A stretch of DNA of 64,000 bases from Cantharellus purpuraceus (Eukaryota > Basidiomycota > Agaricomycetes > Cantharellales > Hydnaceae): assembly GCA_025174535.1 (NCBI GenBank), contig JALBUN010000003.1, forward strand, positions 1,200,501-1,264,500, in the 5' to 3' direction. The stretch's first letter is position 1; each line of letters opens with the position of its first letter. Position numbers and translations under genes: made by a program. Below the pieces are notes generated by a model that was not told where the DNA came from, made no database searches, and saw nothing but the letters and a program-made list of their open reading frames with translations. This document shows positions 35,647 to 48,089 of this stretch, piece after piece.

Positions 35647-38600
35647 TCAGCCTCGCAATGAGTAATCCAACCGCTTACTCTTGGTAAAGTTTGGCAATCG
35701 CTTGGGTGCGTCATTGGTCGACGAACTGGATGCAAGTGATTCTGCAGGGGTGAATACGGCTTTTGGAACCGTTGACGCCCGGTCTGATGATGGTGTTCCT
35801 TTCTTCTCCTTGCCTTTCGAAACATGGCTAGTTCCCGATTGTCGGGAGCGCTGTGTGCGCGATACAGCTGTACCGCCGACTTCGCTGTCTACGTTCACTG
35901 CATCTTTTGACTTTGACCTCCTGCTGACTAGGTCTCTCAAATGAGATTCGGGAGCCTAGCATAAACACTTCTGTTTAGATTCGTTCAGGTCGGAATCCGT
36001 ACGAGGGTGCTTACGACCTTGGACCTAGTCGACTCGGGCACAGCAGCAGTAATATCTGATTCCTTCGTCACGTGTTCTAGGTCGCTACCCTTCACATGGT
36101 TGTTGAAGTAGTTACGACACTGTGTGGTGGTCTTGGCGGGCATCTCAGCCGCAATTTTCTCAAAATCTTTTCCATGTCGACTTAGGAGTTTCAAGTAACT
36201 TGCCTCTTCCCCTTTGCTCCAAACGTAAGATGTCGCAATTTTATGTGGAAGAGTATTCCCTCCTTTGTCCCCTGGCTTTGCACGATCCCTGGACTTCTTT
36301 GGCGGACGCCCTGGTGGACGCTTCTCCTTCTCTTTGACTCTCTCGGATGGCTTTGCCTTCTTTGCAAAATCTTGAGCTGCTTCTGGTTCATGTGCTATGT
36401 CTTGGGAGGCAATAAAGCGAGCTTGTCTCTTGCGATCAGCCGTGGCAACAACGACAGTTCCAGTTTCATCACCATCCTCTGAAGGAGACAAGCGGCCCCC
36501 CTTTCCAAGCATACGTTGTGACGATCTATGCCTACTCGAACGGCCAGAGTCTGCATCGGAACCAAGATTTTCGTCTTCCTGTTGAAGTGTCATTACACGG
36601 TTCCCTCGCTTCACTGCCGTTTGGGAGCCTGGACGAGATGGTCTCCCTTGACCTTCCTGTAACAGCTGGATTTGACGTCGACTTGGAATGTGGCGACCGT
36701 CAACAGGAGCCATAGCGTGATATCGGTCGGTATGTTTGTGCGAGCTATCTTCGTCATTCTGGAGACGAAGCGGCTTCACAATGTCTGCCAACAAGGCATT
36801 ACCCTTACCCTTGCCAGTTTTGCGACCACCTCTTCGCCTTCGCTTCCCATATTTGGCAATAGCGGCACGGAAGTCGATCAGTTCCTTCTTGTGAAGATAA
36901 TAAAACATAATGCATTGCCCTACGGTCTTGCCTGGGAGGAAAGAAGCAATGGTGCCGAACTGTTTGGGATAAACCCCATACTTCTGCAGATATATGTCTT
37001 TTTCTTCCTCTGTCCAGCGCCCAAGTGCGTCGTAGATATCGTACATGTCTCCAGGATCATCCACCAGGCCGTTGTCGTCCTTGTACGAGACGTCAATCAT
37101 GGATGGATCAGCGGTGATCAAGTCTGGTATGACGGCTGTATTGCGAATCGCAAGAACATTGGGATCCGTCAGATCCTCATTACCTAGGGATGCAATGATC
37201 TGTTCCATTTCTAGATCGGATCTCACTGCATCGCCATAGTTCGTGGAACGACGAGTCACTCGACCAGAAGGAGGTGGCAGGCCTTCAAGGCCTTGAGAAG
37301 CGGATGAAGCCATACTTTGATCCAGCTTTCTACAATTAGCGACCCATCGGTCGTGGTATGCTTTGTATTCTGTGCGTAGGCGGCGCGTTTTGGCGGCCAA
37401 GTCCTCCGACCTTTTCATGAAGTGTACCAGCAGAGGTTGTGAGACTGCCGAGTGTCTCTCAAGTCTGGCTTGAAACGGTCCTTCCATAACCTCACGGACG
37501 ACATCGTCGTTTGAAGTACTTATACGAGCGCAGGGAGCATCGAGTAGGGCATAATTAGCTCGTAGAATCGGCTCATAGCGTTCGTTTCGAGTCTGAAGAT
37601 CCTTGGCTTCCCTCGCCTTTGCAAAAACGCGAAGAGCTGCAGCAATGTCATCTGCAGCTTCCGAGGCAGACTCTTCATCGACGTCGATTGGTGACCGGTC
37701 GCCATCTACGTCCTTTTGCAGCCCGGGAACACCAAGTGGAGGTGATAACGGTATAGGTTCGGAAAGAGGTGAAGACTCTGGCGCGACGGAACCCGCCTCA
37801 ATCACCTCTATTGGCCCCCTTTCCAATCTCTCGGCGGTCGCAACCACTTCGTGTGGCTTATCAGCTCTTGGAACATCATGTTCCTTTGATGGTGGGGAGG
37901 AGATTACATGGTTAAAGATCCTCTCATCGCTAATAGCATTCTTAGACTGTGGTGCTTCAGTCGATGCAGAATAAGGGAAGTCGCCGCCCATAAGCGATTT
38001 CTCTCGAACACTGGAGAGAGAAAGCATCGAGTCGGCGGCTTGATCCATAAAAGTGAAGTCATGAGTCATAGACCTTTCCCTAACATTAGGTGTTATGTCC
38101 TCAGCCCGTGTATCAACTGGACGTAATAATTAAGAAGGCAATCATGGACAACATTATATCGACTAATACCTTCTTTAGTAAAACCAGAATCATGAGCTAT
38201 GACTGGGAAATTCTCAGTGGGCGTGGAAGATTCTATATAGCAAGCAATTGAACAAAAGACGGTAAATGTGTCTGTGACGATAACTGACCTATATGAGTAA
38301 GACCGACATTGATGCCTAATCCGGAATTTGGTGGAGGTGGGGACAATCCGGGTTTTAATGCGCCATCTTTCTGAAAACGCATCCCGGGCAACTCAAAATC
38401 AGGTTCATCTGAGGAGGGGGGACAAGGAAATTGAGGTATGTCAGATAATGGAGTGGGTTTAGCGATATCAGAGGATGGCAAGGCTGCAGACGCAATGTTA
38501 GTAAGGGGGTCAAGAGGAGCCTCTGTAGTCGGCACGTCCGGGGAGGAATGCACAGAAGATCGAATAGAACTTCGAGAGAGTTGAGATGAAGCAGAAGGGG

Positions 38601-40141
38601 GTCTGGGAGGCAACCTTTCTTGATTGGTCTGTCGTGTGGGTTGAACTTTCCCGTAAGGTAACACAAAACTTGCAGGGAGAATAGACGAAGCTAAAGGTAG
38701 ACGAGCAGAAACGAAAGCAGACGAATTATTTGGTCGTGAATGAGTTGGGAAGGTATGTGGTGCCCTGAGAGTAGAATTTGAGGAACTCGACGTCACTCGA
38801 CGCGTACTAGGTTCTGGGGAACGTCGGCGTGGAGGTGAAGACCGGCGGCCACCAGAGAATGTCCCAAAGTCACGACGAGGATCACGTTCTATAGAGGACA
38901 GACGTGATCGTGTACTGCGAGACCCTGACCGACTTTTGCGTCGTGAGCGCGTAGGACCGGAGCCAGATGAATCCGAGGAGGCGGAGGTGGGGGAGGGAGA
39001 CCTTTTGGGACGTGCTGAGATTCGAGCAGAAATACGAGGAAGCGGCCGACGAGGAGTAGAAAGGGTGGATCCACGCCAACCGCTGTCTTGTGGACGTCGC
39101 TCTGGCGCCACTGTACGATCAGGAAAACGGGCCCGTGGCTCCATTTGAGAAGGTAACGGGTTTGGTGGAGGTTGACGGAACCGTCGAGCTTGGAAATCTT
39201 GCACAACATTCGAACGTTGCGCCATATGCATTGGAGCAACAGTAGAAGCACTGGAATCCCGCGGTCCATCGAGATTGTAATTACCTGACAGCGGAAGACG
39301 ATGGTCTGCAGGGATGAATGTGCGGTACTCAATACTACACAACTATGTGAGATATGTGTAGTCCAAAAGAGTAATCAAAAACAGGACTACAAATTTACCT
39401 TAATTGTCGATCGCGTTCTTCCCTAGCACGCTTCCACGCTTGAGATGGCTCCAGTAATGATCTTTGCCCGGGGGGTGGATGCATCCTGGGGAAAGGAAAA
39501 TGAGGGGTTACATTGGGTCTAGGCAGCCAAACTCGTTGATCGGGACGTTGGTTTCTAGGGTCCCACGAAGAGGCTGCAGGTGGGGCTGCAGGGACCCAGT
39601 GGTTATTTACCTGTAATCTTTCGTCAGGGATATAGGGTGCATTTGGGTTATCTTGGAAGGAAGTGGCCCCTCCAGGTGTTACATCTGCGGGTGTCACAAT
39701 TCTATCTCGGAAATATGTTACAGGCCTATCCCGAAGGGATGGTAATGCTCCAGGAGATGGTGGACGCTCTCGATATGGAGGAAGGGAGGTGTCGTGAAAG
39801 TGGGTCACTGGGCGATATGACCTATCATCATAAGTGGCGTCATTCAAACCAGAAAGTCTAGTTCGATGAGGATCAGTCGGAGAGTTGGGTCTTGGAAGTA
39901 ATGATCTGTCTTTCTCTTCCCACGAAGATCTAAAGGACTGCGGTTCTGCGGGTCGATTTACATCGCTTGGAGTATATGGACGCTAAGGGGTCAAGCTGTC
40001 AGAGACTTCTGTCTAATAACTTTGGAATTAACGGACGTCATATTGGTGAGGAAGATAGGTATTAGAGCGGCGTCTGTCACTGTATGGCTGAGCCATAGAC
40101 CTCATTGGGGAAAAGGAGCGCCGAGGAGAGCCGCGAGACAT
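35647..40141 (-). CDS. SNT1: SANT-domain corepressor, Snt1/NCoR-like
   Basis: One large gene. The ATG at 40141 gives MSRGSPRRSFSPMRSMAQPY. A short intron joins RPYTPSDVNRPAEP and a long disordered Pro/Arg/Ser region (exons to 39395 and 39342-38233). The exon to 35985 contains a helical region (VFAKAREAKDLQTRNERYEP, PLLVHFMKRSEDLAAKTRRL), then a first SANT domain (ALGRWTEEEKDIYLQKYGVY ... LPGKTVGQCIMFYYLHKK) and an RRRRGGRK basic patch. A second SANT domain follows (YVWSKGEEASYLKLLSRHGK ... MPAKTTTQCRNYFNNHVKG). The last exon is basic and ends at 35647. Two SANT domains separated by a basic linker after a DNA-independent helical region is the plan of Snt1/SMRT/NCoR, subunits of Set3-type histone deacetylase complexes. 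The exact joins in the 5' third are less certain. Confidence 0.8.
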
Positions 40142-41089
40142 CACGAAGACGAGAATGCACACAGGAACCTAGTAAGGCCGGAGACCAGATGGAATTATGG
40201 GACTTTCAGCGTTATTCCCTCAGAAATAACCCTCCGCTTCCGAAAAAAATATGCACAGCGCGTCGTGCGTGAGCTCTGGAGACTGAAGTACCCAATGCAG
40301 AATGAGCTGGAGGCGAAGTGGATGCTTGAACTCCGATGACCCAAGTAGGTAAGTATGACCGCTGTCACGATCTGTCACACAGCTGACTGTTTTCATCAGT
40401 CGTGGCTGCTTCCGTCCATACCTTCCAAATCCGCAATAAGCAACCTATTCCCGCTCTCGAATCACTTTTTGTTAAATTGTTAAATTAGGCCACTGCTTCG
40501 TACATTTTGTCTTTCGTGAAGTAGCTTCGTATTTATTTGACTCGTTCCGAGTTAGTGCTACAGGTGGTCATACCACATGATTGGAGTCTATAATACAAAC
40601 GTGATGCCACGATTACATCTAGACACACATTGTACGATCCCATTAACGTCACATATAAGCCGATTCAACCCACATGCCTGCTGGAATTGAGCAACATCCA
40701 CCTGGGCTCGCAATATCCCATGGCAGGAAGGCTTTGTACCAGATCCATGGCCTCCATGTCGATCATTGCTCCAGGGACGCCTGGTCTTGAGTTGCACCTG
40801 CTTTGGCCAGCAATTGACCCCAAGCCACGCGAAGCGACTGTACCAGATAGCTCTATGACAGCAAGGCGCCAAGTCCTGGCAAGGTTGCGGAATCGCAGGA
40901 TATCCGAGCTGGTGATCCTCATGAAGCTCGGAGAAAAGAAGGATATCTCGGCGTTATGAGGATCAAGGCCATGCTGCGAAGGTGTATGCAAGGGAAGATA
41001 GCTAGGCGAGCGCGACATGGTCTGCGAGTGGTGGGTGGGCAGGGCAACCACCCAGGGATGCGGTTCCATTTGAGAGTAGGGGGGTGACA

Positions 41090-41683
41090 TCAGTAGAGGC
41101 GTGCGGGTGCTGCTTGATACAAGCGACAGAGAATATCTCGATAATAGGTTGTTAATAGCCTGTCAAACAATGGTGAAATAAGTCTAGTATACTCTTACTG
41201 CCGAAAATAGTGACGAACTTTGTAATTAGTGCGAGGGCCTGCGAGTCTCATGCACGCATCACACAGCTGTCCATGAGTTGCGCCACGAAGACATTGTTCA
41301 AACGGCAGGCTTCCGTGGGACCGGGCATGCTTCTCATGAGCAGCTCTAGCGTACTTCAAGTGTTTCTTTTCTGCATCACGGAGAGCCGAGTCGATGATGG
41401 TTTCTCGGAATGAAAGGAGTAGTTCTAGGGGTATGCCTGCAATTCCTGCTTTGAAGGGGTCTAATGATGTTGGATCATCTGGATATTGGGTTCGACGGGA
41501 CACATGAGAGACGTGTACACGAAGGACGCCTCGGCGACACCTGAGGGCGATAAGGTCCATGGCTTTCAGCAATTCTCTAGAAGAGACAAAAGCATCGGCA
41601 GCAAAGACGAGCGACCAGGCTCGAATTGTGATACCAAATTGGAGGGAGGCCGACCGATGTTCGGCGGGCAGATCCAAGATCAT
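41090..41683 (-). CDS. Hypothetical protein with a CxxC motif
   Basis: The ATG at 41683 opens MILDLPAEHRSASLQFGITI with a helical first half (VFAADAFVSSRELLKAMDLI, RCRRGVLRVHVSHVSRR). PLELLLSFRETIIDSALRDA and a His/Lys-rich segment (KYARAAHEKHARSHGSL) follow, ending in LCDACMRLAGPRTNYKVRHY. One intron (donor GTAAGAGT at about 41193) joins an end reading QLLTTYYRDILCRLYQ and stop at 41090-41092. No family is recognised. The single CDAC pair is not enough to claim a zinc finger. A further open frame at 40665-41090 on the same strand is probably not coding, but a longer spliced form cannot be excluded. Confidence 0.5.
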
Positions 41684-41972
41684 AGTATCAAGTATTTCGG
41701 TTAGTTGGTGTGGAAGTATTTGTCAGAATCGCAGAGATGGATGAAGCCCGGGTGAAAGTGAGAAGAAGGAGGAAGCTATCTGAAGGCGAAGGTTGAAGGG
41801 TGTTTATAGAACTGGACTTGCGAGACAAGGGTCGAATCTCGGAAGTGCTGCTTCCAGAGCACAACGACCCGAGACTGACCCTCGTACAACTTCCACTGCA
41901 ATGTTGGCTATCCGGCAAGTTAATTAGCGGCCGGTGCTCTAGATAGTTTATGGAACCGGCAAGACAAAGCAC

Positions 41973-42293
41973 CGAAAGGCAAGAAAACGGCGGATATCAG
42001 TGAAGATATCGTTATTATAAGCAGTAGTATATAACCGACGTTGTTTTGGCGATTTCTAGTTTCCTATCAAGCTAGCCTCAGATACCCCAAATAAATTTCC
42101 TGTAGGTTAGAAGAGACGATGCTTAGTGCTGTCAATGAGGGTCCAAATCAACTAAGTCCGAGACATTCGTGATTTTGCCGCTCGTGTCAAGTCCACTGTT
42201 CTTTCTGGATTATTATAAGACTAAATAATTTAACAACTCATGGCGAATAAATTCTAAGTCTGTCCGAAAAGTGACTTTGAGAGCTTACGCCAT
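41973..42293. other. Intergenic
   Basis: No coding signal; it is 3' flank of the PIG-S gene and upstream sequence of the hypothetical gene. Confidence 0.5.
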
Positions 42294-44370
42294 TCATTCC
42301 ACTTTCTGCCTGCCAGTTGCCCGTTCCTGTCGCCACCGTTTGATTTCTCGAAGAGCCGCGACCACCAACGGTACCGAGACAGGAGCGAATAGGGGTATGT
42401 ACACTGCATATGTGTGCTCTGCAGGAAAATATAGGAGTGCTAACATGCCTGGATTGAAGAAAGCTCGGGAGGAAAGAGTATTTGCATGTGCAGAGTGTTG
42501 AAGGGTTGATTGCGGCGACCCAGATGCGCTCAGGTACACCTAGAGAGGGATGTGTGCACAGTGCAACGTGTGAGTTGACAGACTGTTGATGAATCAGGAA
42601 AGGACTTACCTGCTCAATGGCATCAAGGGCACCCTGTACATCTCCCCTGACGTCTTGTCCCACTGGCATATTTTCGATCTGATCTACAAGTTTTACGATG
42701 CTCGAGAGTGCTTCTTCGCTATCTCGCGTGTTCTCTAAAGCACGTCGTCGAAGTAGAGAATCCAGCTGCCAGTCACTGAGCTGTCCGGGTGAAGAGTATG
42801 GGCCAATCGATACTGAAGGAGGAAGAGGGGAAACCCCAAGAAGAGTGAGTAACTGAGAACGGAAGACGTTGAAAGAGTCTGTCATGTCTGCCGTTGATAA
42901 ATGGACGCCATTATGATGTGTAAACTCGTTCTTCGCATGGAGAGAGGATGGATCAAGAATGACGACGCCACCCCATTGAGGCACAATGAATGAATCAGAT
43001 ACTTTCCCTATATAGAGGAAGCATACGTAACTTTTGAGGAGACACCAAAGTACACGGCGTACCTGAAGAAGTCTTGACAATCAAAGGGCGTCGTAACGCA
43101 GAAGGTACGAAAAGAATAAAATGAAGGACAGGGTTCTCAGAAACACTGGAAGCTGGCATAATAGATATCAGTGGCAGGAATTGGCCAATAGAAGGGCGAC
43201 TGACCCAACGTCCAGTCAGCCGAGTTGACGAACATCTTCAATTCTTCTTTTCCCAATAGATATTGACGTTCGTCGTGTTTCGAGAGAGTCTGCAGAGGCT
43301 CAAACGCTAATGGTGCGTGAAATTGGACTTGTGACTCGATTGTGAAGTTGTGGAGAATGTTGAACTGGGATAACACAGGAGAAAGGTACCCTGCCATAGA
43401 AAAGTGCCAATAGTGAGGAGAGCCAAAACAGTTACAAGAGTTTAGAGAATGAGTTTGTCAGAAGAGCAGTGTTCCAAGGCAATAACGAAGGCTCACGTTC
43501 GACGGCAGCCTCAAGGTCCCATCCGAGCACCGAGCCTCCAGTAGAAGCATCCTCATTCAATAGAGAAAAGGCCAGACGGAATCTGCTTGCATATCGTGCG
43601 ATATGACGTTGTTGTGAACTTGTCGATTGTTGTGGAACCAGTAGACTTGAGAGTGCAGATGCTAAGGTGGTGCCGAGTATACCTATCAAAACGAGAAGCC
43701 AGATCAGTCATATCAGTCAAATCGTGGGGTAAGTGTCCACCTTGGGACGTACTCGAGTCGTGACTTGATGAGTTATCCATAATATGAAGGGAGCGATCGG
43801 CTAGCCATATGGGTGACCTATTGCCAGCAGATGAAGAATAAGGATGTATCTTCACTCTATATGACGACTCTCTGTGGTTGGCGTGACGGGAAGTCTTAGC
43901 TGATCATGTGAGCAAGCACACAGACAACATTCTTAGCAGTTCAACTCACATTCAAATTAATGTCCAGCCCTCTCCACGCCGCTGGGTCATTCTTCATCTT
44001 ATCTTGAAGTGAAGTTCCTACTGTTTGAGCCAAACTCGATAAGTCTGCACGACTCTCGACGGGTTCTCCGAACGCCGGTTCAATCGAGATTTCTAATGGA
44101 AAACGAAGCTGTCGCATGCAGAACAAAACATGAGCAGGAATTTACAACATCATATGAATATCCTCACACCTCTGTCGCTCTGGCGATGGACCTTATACGT
44201 TCTATAGGTAATACCAAACGTTCTATGCTAGTCGTTATCCACCAGAGCGGGAGTCCCAGGATGACAATTAGCCAGTACGATGCTACAATTCTGAGCTTGA
44301 CATTAGGCGACTGAAACGGTATTGTTGGTAAAACATAGTCCGGAAATCCTGATTTATGGTCCAGAGTCAT
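42294..44370 (-). CDS. GPI17: GPI transamidase subunit PIG-S/Gpi17
   Basis: The start at 44370 gives MTLDHKSGFPDYVLPTIPFQ, soon followed by the first membrane segment (SYWLIVILGLPLWWITTSIE) with the conserved PLWW-x-T-T of PIG-S. A lumenal domain continues over several exons: LSPVLSQFNILHNFTIESQV, FAPLAFEPLQTL-type sequence, FIVPQWGGVVILDPSS with the preserved PxWGG, LLTLLGV and QLDSLLRRRALENTRDSEEA. The C-terminal exon (42539-42294) reads FNPGMLALLYFPAEHTYAVY and a second membrane segment (IPLFAPVSVPLVVAALREIK) with a basic cytosolic tail. Two transmembrane ends around a lumenal body is the PIG-S plan. The protein is part of the ER complex that attaches GPI anchors. At least six introns. Confidence 0.9.
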
Positions 44371-44412
44371 AGCAAACGTTTGATGCAGCGGTGGGCGGAG
44401 TCTGGAATTGTA

Positions 44413-45410
44413 ATGTCCAGTCTTGTGCAACAGCGACAACATCATCAAGACCTTTGGGTAGAAGATGGAAATGTTGTCCTTTGTATCGAGGACATGCTAT
44501 TCAAAGTACATCGTTCCATTCTCACGAGACTGTCTCCCTTCTTTCTCTCGCACCTCAGCCTCGCGCACGAATTTGAATTGTATGGTGGATATCCATTGGT
44601 GCAGCTTGAGGTTGGTTTAGCAAACAGTAAAGACGTTGAGGCTCTTCTACGGCACCTATACCACCACGAGTCTGTTGTCCGTCGCATTTCTATCTGGCTG
44701 TATCCTGAAAACAGGTGACACTGGATGATCCAGGCTGCTGCGCCCCTCCTCATCTTTTGAACACATTGCGCAAATTCTTCGTGCCTGTGCGCAATTCGAT
44801 TTTCCACTCGTTCAGACCCTTGCCGTGGATCACTTGAAAGCTCTATTCCCACAGCGGCCTTTACCTTTCGCATGTCTCAAATGGGAACATGTACCTGAGG
44901 CCTCTCAGCTGGCGTTGGATTGCCGTGTACGAGAGGTGTGGCCTTCGACCTTGTATTCGTTATAGGTTTTTTGTGAACATTATCTAGGTTCTACCAGCAT
45001 TAATATATGCTATGGTTACTACGATGGACTTTGATGTCGAAGAGGGTTCAAACGAACGCCTGACCACGAATAGCCCAAAGAGTGTTCCTCCTATCCGAAA
45101 TGATTTGCATCGACTCTGCATTCGGCTTATGAATCGCATCATGGACCATTTCGCTCCGATTCTTTTCACGGTTCCCACAAGTTCGCACATGGAATGCACT
45201 GGTGTTTTCGCCGACCAATGGATGAACGTTGCAATCCAGCCAGCTCTTGATGATAGTGGAGTCTATAAACCACTCGAGACATTGAAGAAGATCCAGGAAG
45301 TCAACTGGAGGTCACTAGGGCTGTGCGATGCATGTTGTGAAGAAAAGAGAAAGGAATGGGAAGTTGAGGCTGACGACATCTGGTCTAGAATAGACGGTTG
45401 GTTGGGTTGA
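44413..45410 (+). CDS. BTB/POZ domain protein
   Basis: The BTB domain begins at QDLWVEDGNVVLCIEDMLFK and continues VHRSILTRLSPFFLSHL and VEALLRHLYHHE, the usual D-x-x-L/W ... F-x-V-H-x-x-x-L-x-x-x-S-x-x-F pattern. After an intron near 44715-44740 (the first exon is read in ORF to the VVRRIS region) the second half has SSSFEHIAQILRACAQFDFP, LAVDHLKALFP and a Trp/Cys-containing end (LGLCDACCEEKRKEWEVEAD). This is one of the large class of Agaricomycete BTB-only proteins whose partners are unknown; a CUL3 link is possible but not shown. Its start lies only 42 bp from the divergent PIG-S start, so both promoters must overlap each other's 5' UTR. Confidence 0.8.
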
Positions 45411-45593
45411 TTTAAATACTTACTACCATGTAGTTTCGATAGATGCAAGGACAGCATTGTAGGTAGTACCTCACGGAGTATAAATGTTGGTCACCAGATG
45501 GCAACGTGACAGTCAAGAGTCACGCACCCCAAATTTTATCGCCTTGTTCTTCATCCTACTTCCACCCCGATCCCTACACTTTAGCTTGCAATT

Positions 45594-47911
45594 ATGGACG
45601 ACACGGAAATGAAGGTGAAGGATGATACTGAGGATAAACTCCGTGACAGGAGAGACAGAGACGACAAGGACAAGAGAGATAAAGATAGGCGCGACAAGAG
45701 TCGCAGTCGTGAGAGACGTGACTCTGGTAAATATCTGTCGTCTCTTCGTTGTAGTACATCATCTAAATGCACTGTGTACTTCACAGGTCGTAGGAGGGCT
45801 GACCATTGGGAGCCTGAAGATGCCAGGCGTAATGGCGATGTGCGTACTCGAGTGTCATGACCACCCCTATTACGTCTCATGGACTTCTGCAGCGTCGTTC
45901 GAGACGTGGGCGTTCTCGCTCTCGTACACGTTCTCCATCACGTCGTCGGTCGGCATCGCCCCGCGCCAGCAGACGTCACCGTCGCTCTCGCACGCGCTCG
46001 CGCTCTCGTTCTCGTTCTCGTGATCGAGACCGCAAGCCTGCAGAGTCATTCTCACGTTCTCTTGGAGGACCCATGAATGCTGATCCTGAAGAAGCGGCGG
46101 AAATTGCCAAGAACAGCAAGAGAGAGAATCGGGTCTACGTCGGCAACCTCAGTTACGACGTCAAGTACAGGGACCTGATCGAATTTATGAGGGGAGGTGG
46201 GTGGGGGACTCAGTTGTTGGATTTTTATTTTTCGTTTGGGCCAAGAGGGCGGTTGGGGCTTTGGCTTTGGTTTTAAAGAGTTGTGGTGGTTTTAAGGATG
46301 GTTTTGTTAATTGAGGGCTTTTTCTGGGGTTGGCAGCTGGTGAGGTCCTATTCGCCGAGGTACTCGTCACTCCTACCGGTGTCTCGAAGGGCTGCGGGTT
46401 AGTGAAATGCTCATTCGCGGTGTTTCCTGTTCCCAACTTTTATTCTAGCATCGTCGAATTTGCCTCGCAGGAGGACGCGCAACGATCTATCCGGGAGCTG
46501 TCTGAAACGCCCCTACTCGGTAGGCCAATCTTCATCCGCGAGGTAAGTCGACATTTCTTTCGGCCTTGTCTTTGATAAGGTTTTTCAAATTCATATCATA
46601 GGACCGAGAAACGGAAGCTCGCTTTGGTGCCACTCCTGTGCCTGGTAAGATTGGTATGGCTATGGCTGGACAAGGCTTCAATGCGCAACCGCCGCCACGT
46701 CCTCCTCACCATAATGCATGGGGTGGAGGTCCCACTCATCAGAATCCCGGAAATCAACTTTATGTCGGCAACGTCCGTGTATCAGATCATCTGCAGCGAC
46801 CTATTGATCTATTGACAAAGTTGCAAATAGCTCCCTTACCAGGCTGGATGGCAAGACCTCAAAGATTTGTTCCGTACTGCAGGGAACATCATCCGCGCTG
46901 ACATCAACATTGGTGCAGATGGTCGTGCCAAAGGCAGCGGTACTGTAATCTTCGAAACGGCAAAGGATGCACAGCAGGCTATCAGTGCGTCTAGTCGAAC
47001 ATATATCAAATGTACGAGGCTGTTAGACGTGCTACTGATCCATTTGTACAGATATGTATAATGGTTATGATTGGTATGGACGGGCCCTTGAAGTTAGAGA
47101 AGTCAGTATTGTGTTTCTTACCCAGTACATCGAATCATTAATTGTGTTTCACAGGATCGTTATGCTGGCCTCTCTGGCGGTATGCGTGGGGGGTACCGCG
47201 GTGGTTATCGTGGGGGCTTGCGTGGTGGTTTCCGAGGTGGTTACCGAGGAGGCTTCCGCGGCGGTTTTGCCGGTGGTGCAGAGCGTACGTTCAATCAGGA
47301 CGTCTATGCTGATTACTCCGGCCCGGATCAGCAGATGGGTGGAGGGCTTCGCATGGATGGCGGAGGGTATCATGGAGGGGCCCCTGGGTATAGCGGTGGT
47401 CAACCGTATGGTGCTGATTTCGCCTTAGAGCCGAGTCAACAAATCATGGTTCGCAATGTGAGTGTACTCCCTTGGTCGCATCTCGTTATGGCTTTTTTAA
47501 CGGTACACTGTGACTGTGGCAGCTGCCTTGGTCCACAGCTCACGAAGACCTTGTGGAGCTATTCGAGACGACCGGCCAAGTAGAACAAGCTGAGATTTTG
47601 TTTGAAGGTGCGAGATCCAAGGGTGCTGGCGTAGTGCAGTTTTCTCAGGTCAGCGAAGCCGAGACTGCAATTGGTAAGTCAATTTTAGTAGAATGAGTAT
47701 TAGAATCTAAGCCTATTTGAAATATAGCTAAGTTCCAGCAGTATATGTATGGCGGAAGGCCATTGGGTGCGCAGTCCACATACGTTCTATAGTGATCTTT
47801 CATTGATATTGCATTTCAGATGTTCGCTTCAATGATCGTTGGCACACATTCTCTCCCGACGCCGCAAAAGGTGGCCAGATTGCGCCTATGGCGACGGAGC
47901 CCACTGTTTGA
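45594..47911 (+). CDS. GBP2: SR/RGG-rich protein with three RRMs (Gbp2/Hrb1-like)
   Basis: The N-terminus is an acidic-basic (DR)n-rich stretch (RDRRDRDDKDKRDKDRRDKS), then an RS domain (SRTRSPSRRRSASPR ... SRSRSRSRDRDRKP). RRM1 begins NRVYVGNLSYDVKYRDLIEF and ends IVEFASQEDAQRSIREL. RRM2 begins NQLYVGNLPYQ and has LFRTAGNIIRADINIGADGR. A Gly/Arg-rich region (GGYRGGYRGGLRGG) separates it from RRM3 (QQIMVRNLPWSTAHEDLVEL, FEGARSKGAGVVQFSQ) which ends DVRFNDRWHTF. The RS plus three RRMs with an RGG linker matches the yeast Gbp2/Hrb1 mRNA export adaptors and the Npl3-like family. Nuclear-cytoplasmic shuttling is family knowledge, not seen here. About eleven introns; the stop TGA is at 47909. Confidence 0.88.
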
Positions 47912-48089
47912 CCGTTTTCTTATCCATCGAAAAAGTATAAATTGATGTGCTTTCAAACGATCTCAATTTCATGAGCTTGTAACATGCGTTTTTCCGTGCG
48001 ATTAAAAGGTGTATATCCATGCAATCCACACAATCGAAACGTACTATAAGTACACGTAAAGCCACAGCAAAACGTTTCTAAGTCTAGTC

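Noticed and set aside
38233..39847. Separate Pro/Ser-rich genes upstream of the SANT protein
   Set aside because: All exons are on one strand with short introns between them and no independent starts or promoters, so they are best read as the disordered N-terminus of one gene.
40665..41090. Second gene or extra exon after the CxxC hypothetical protein
   Set aside because: The upstream exon splices in frame to an earlier stop at 41090 and this segment has no recognised domain; kept only as a possibility in the feature note.
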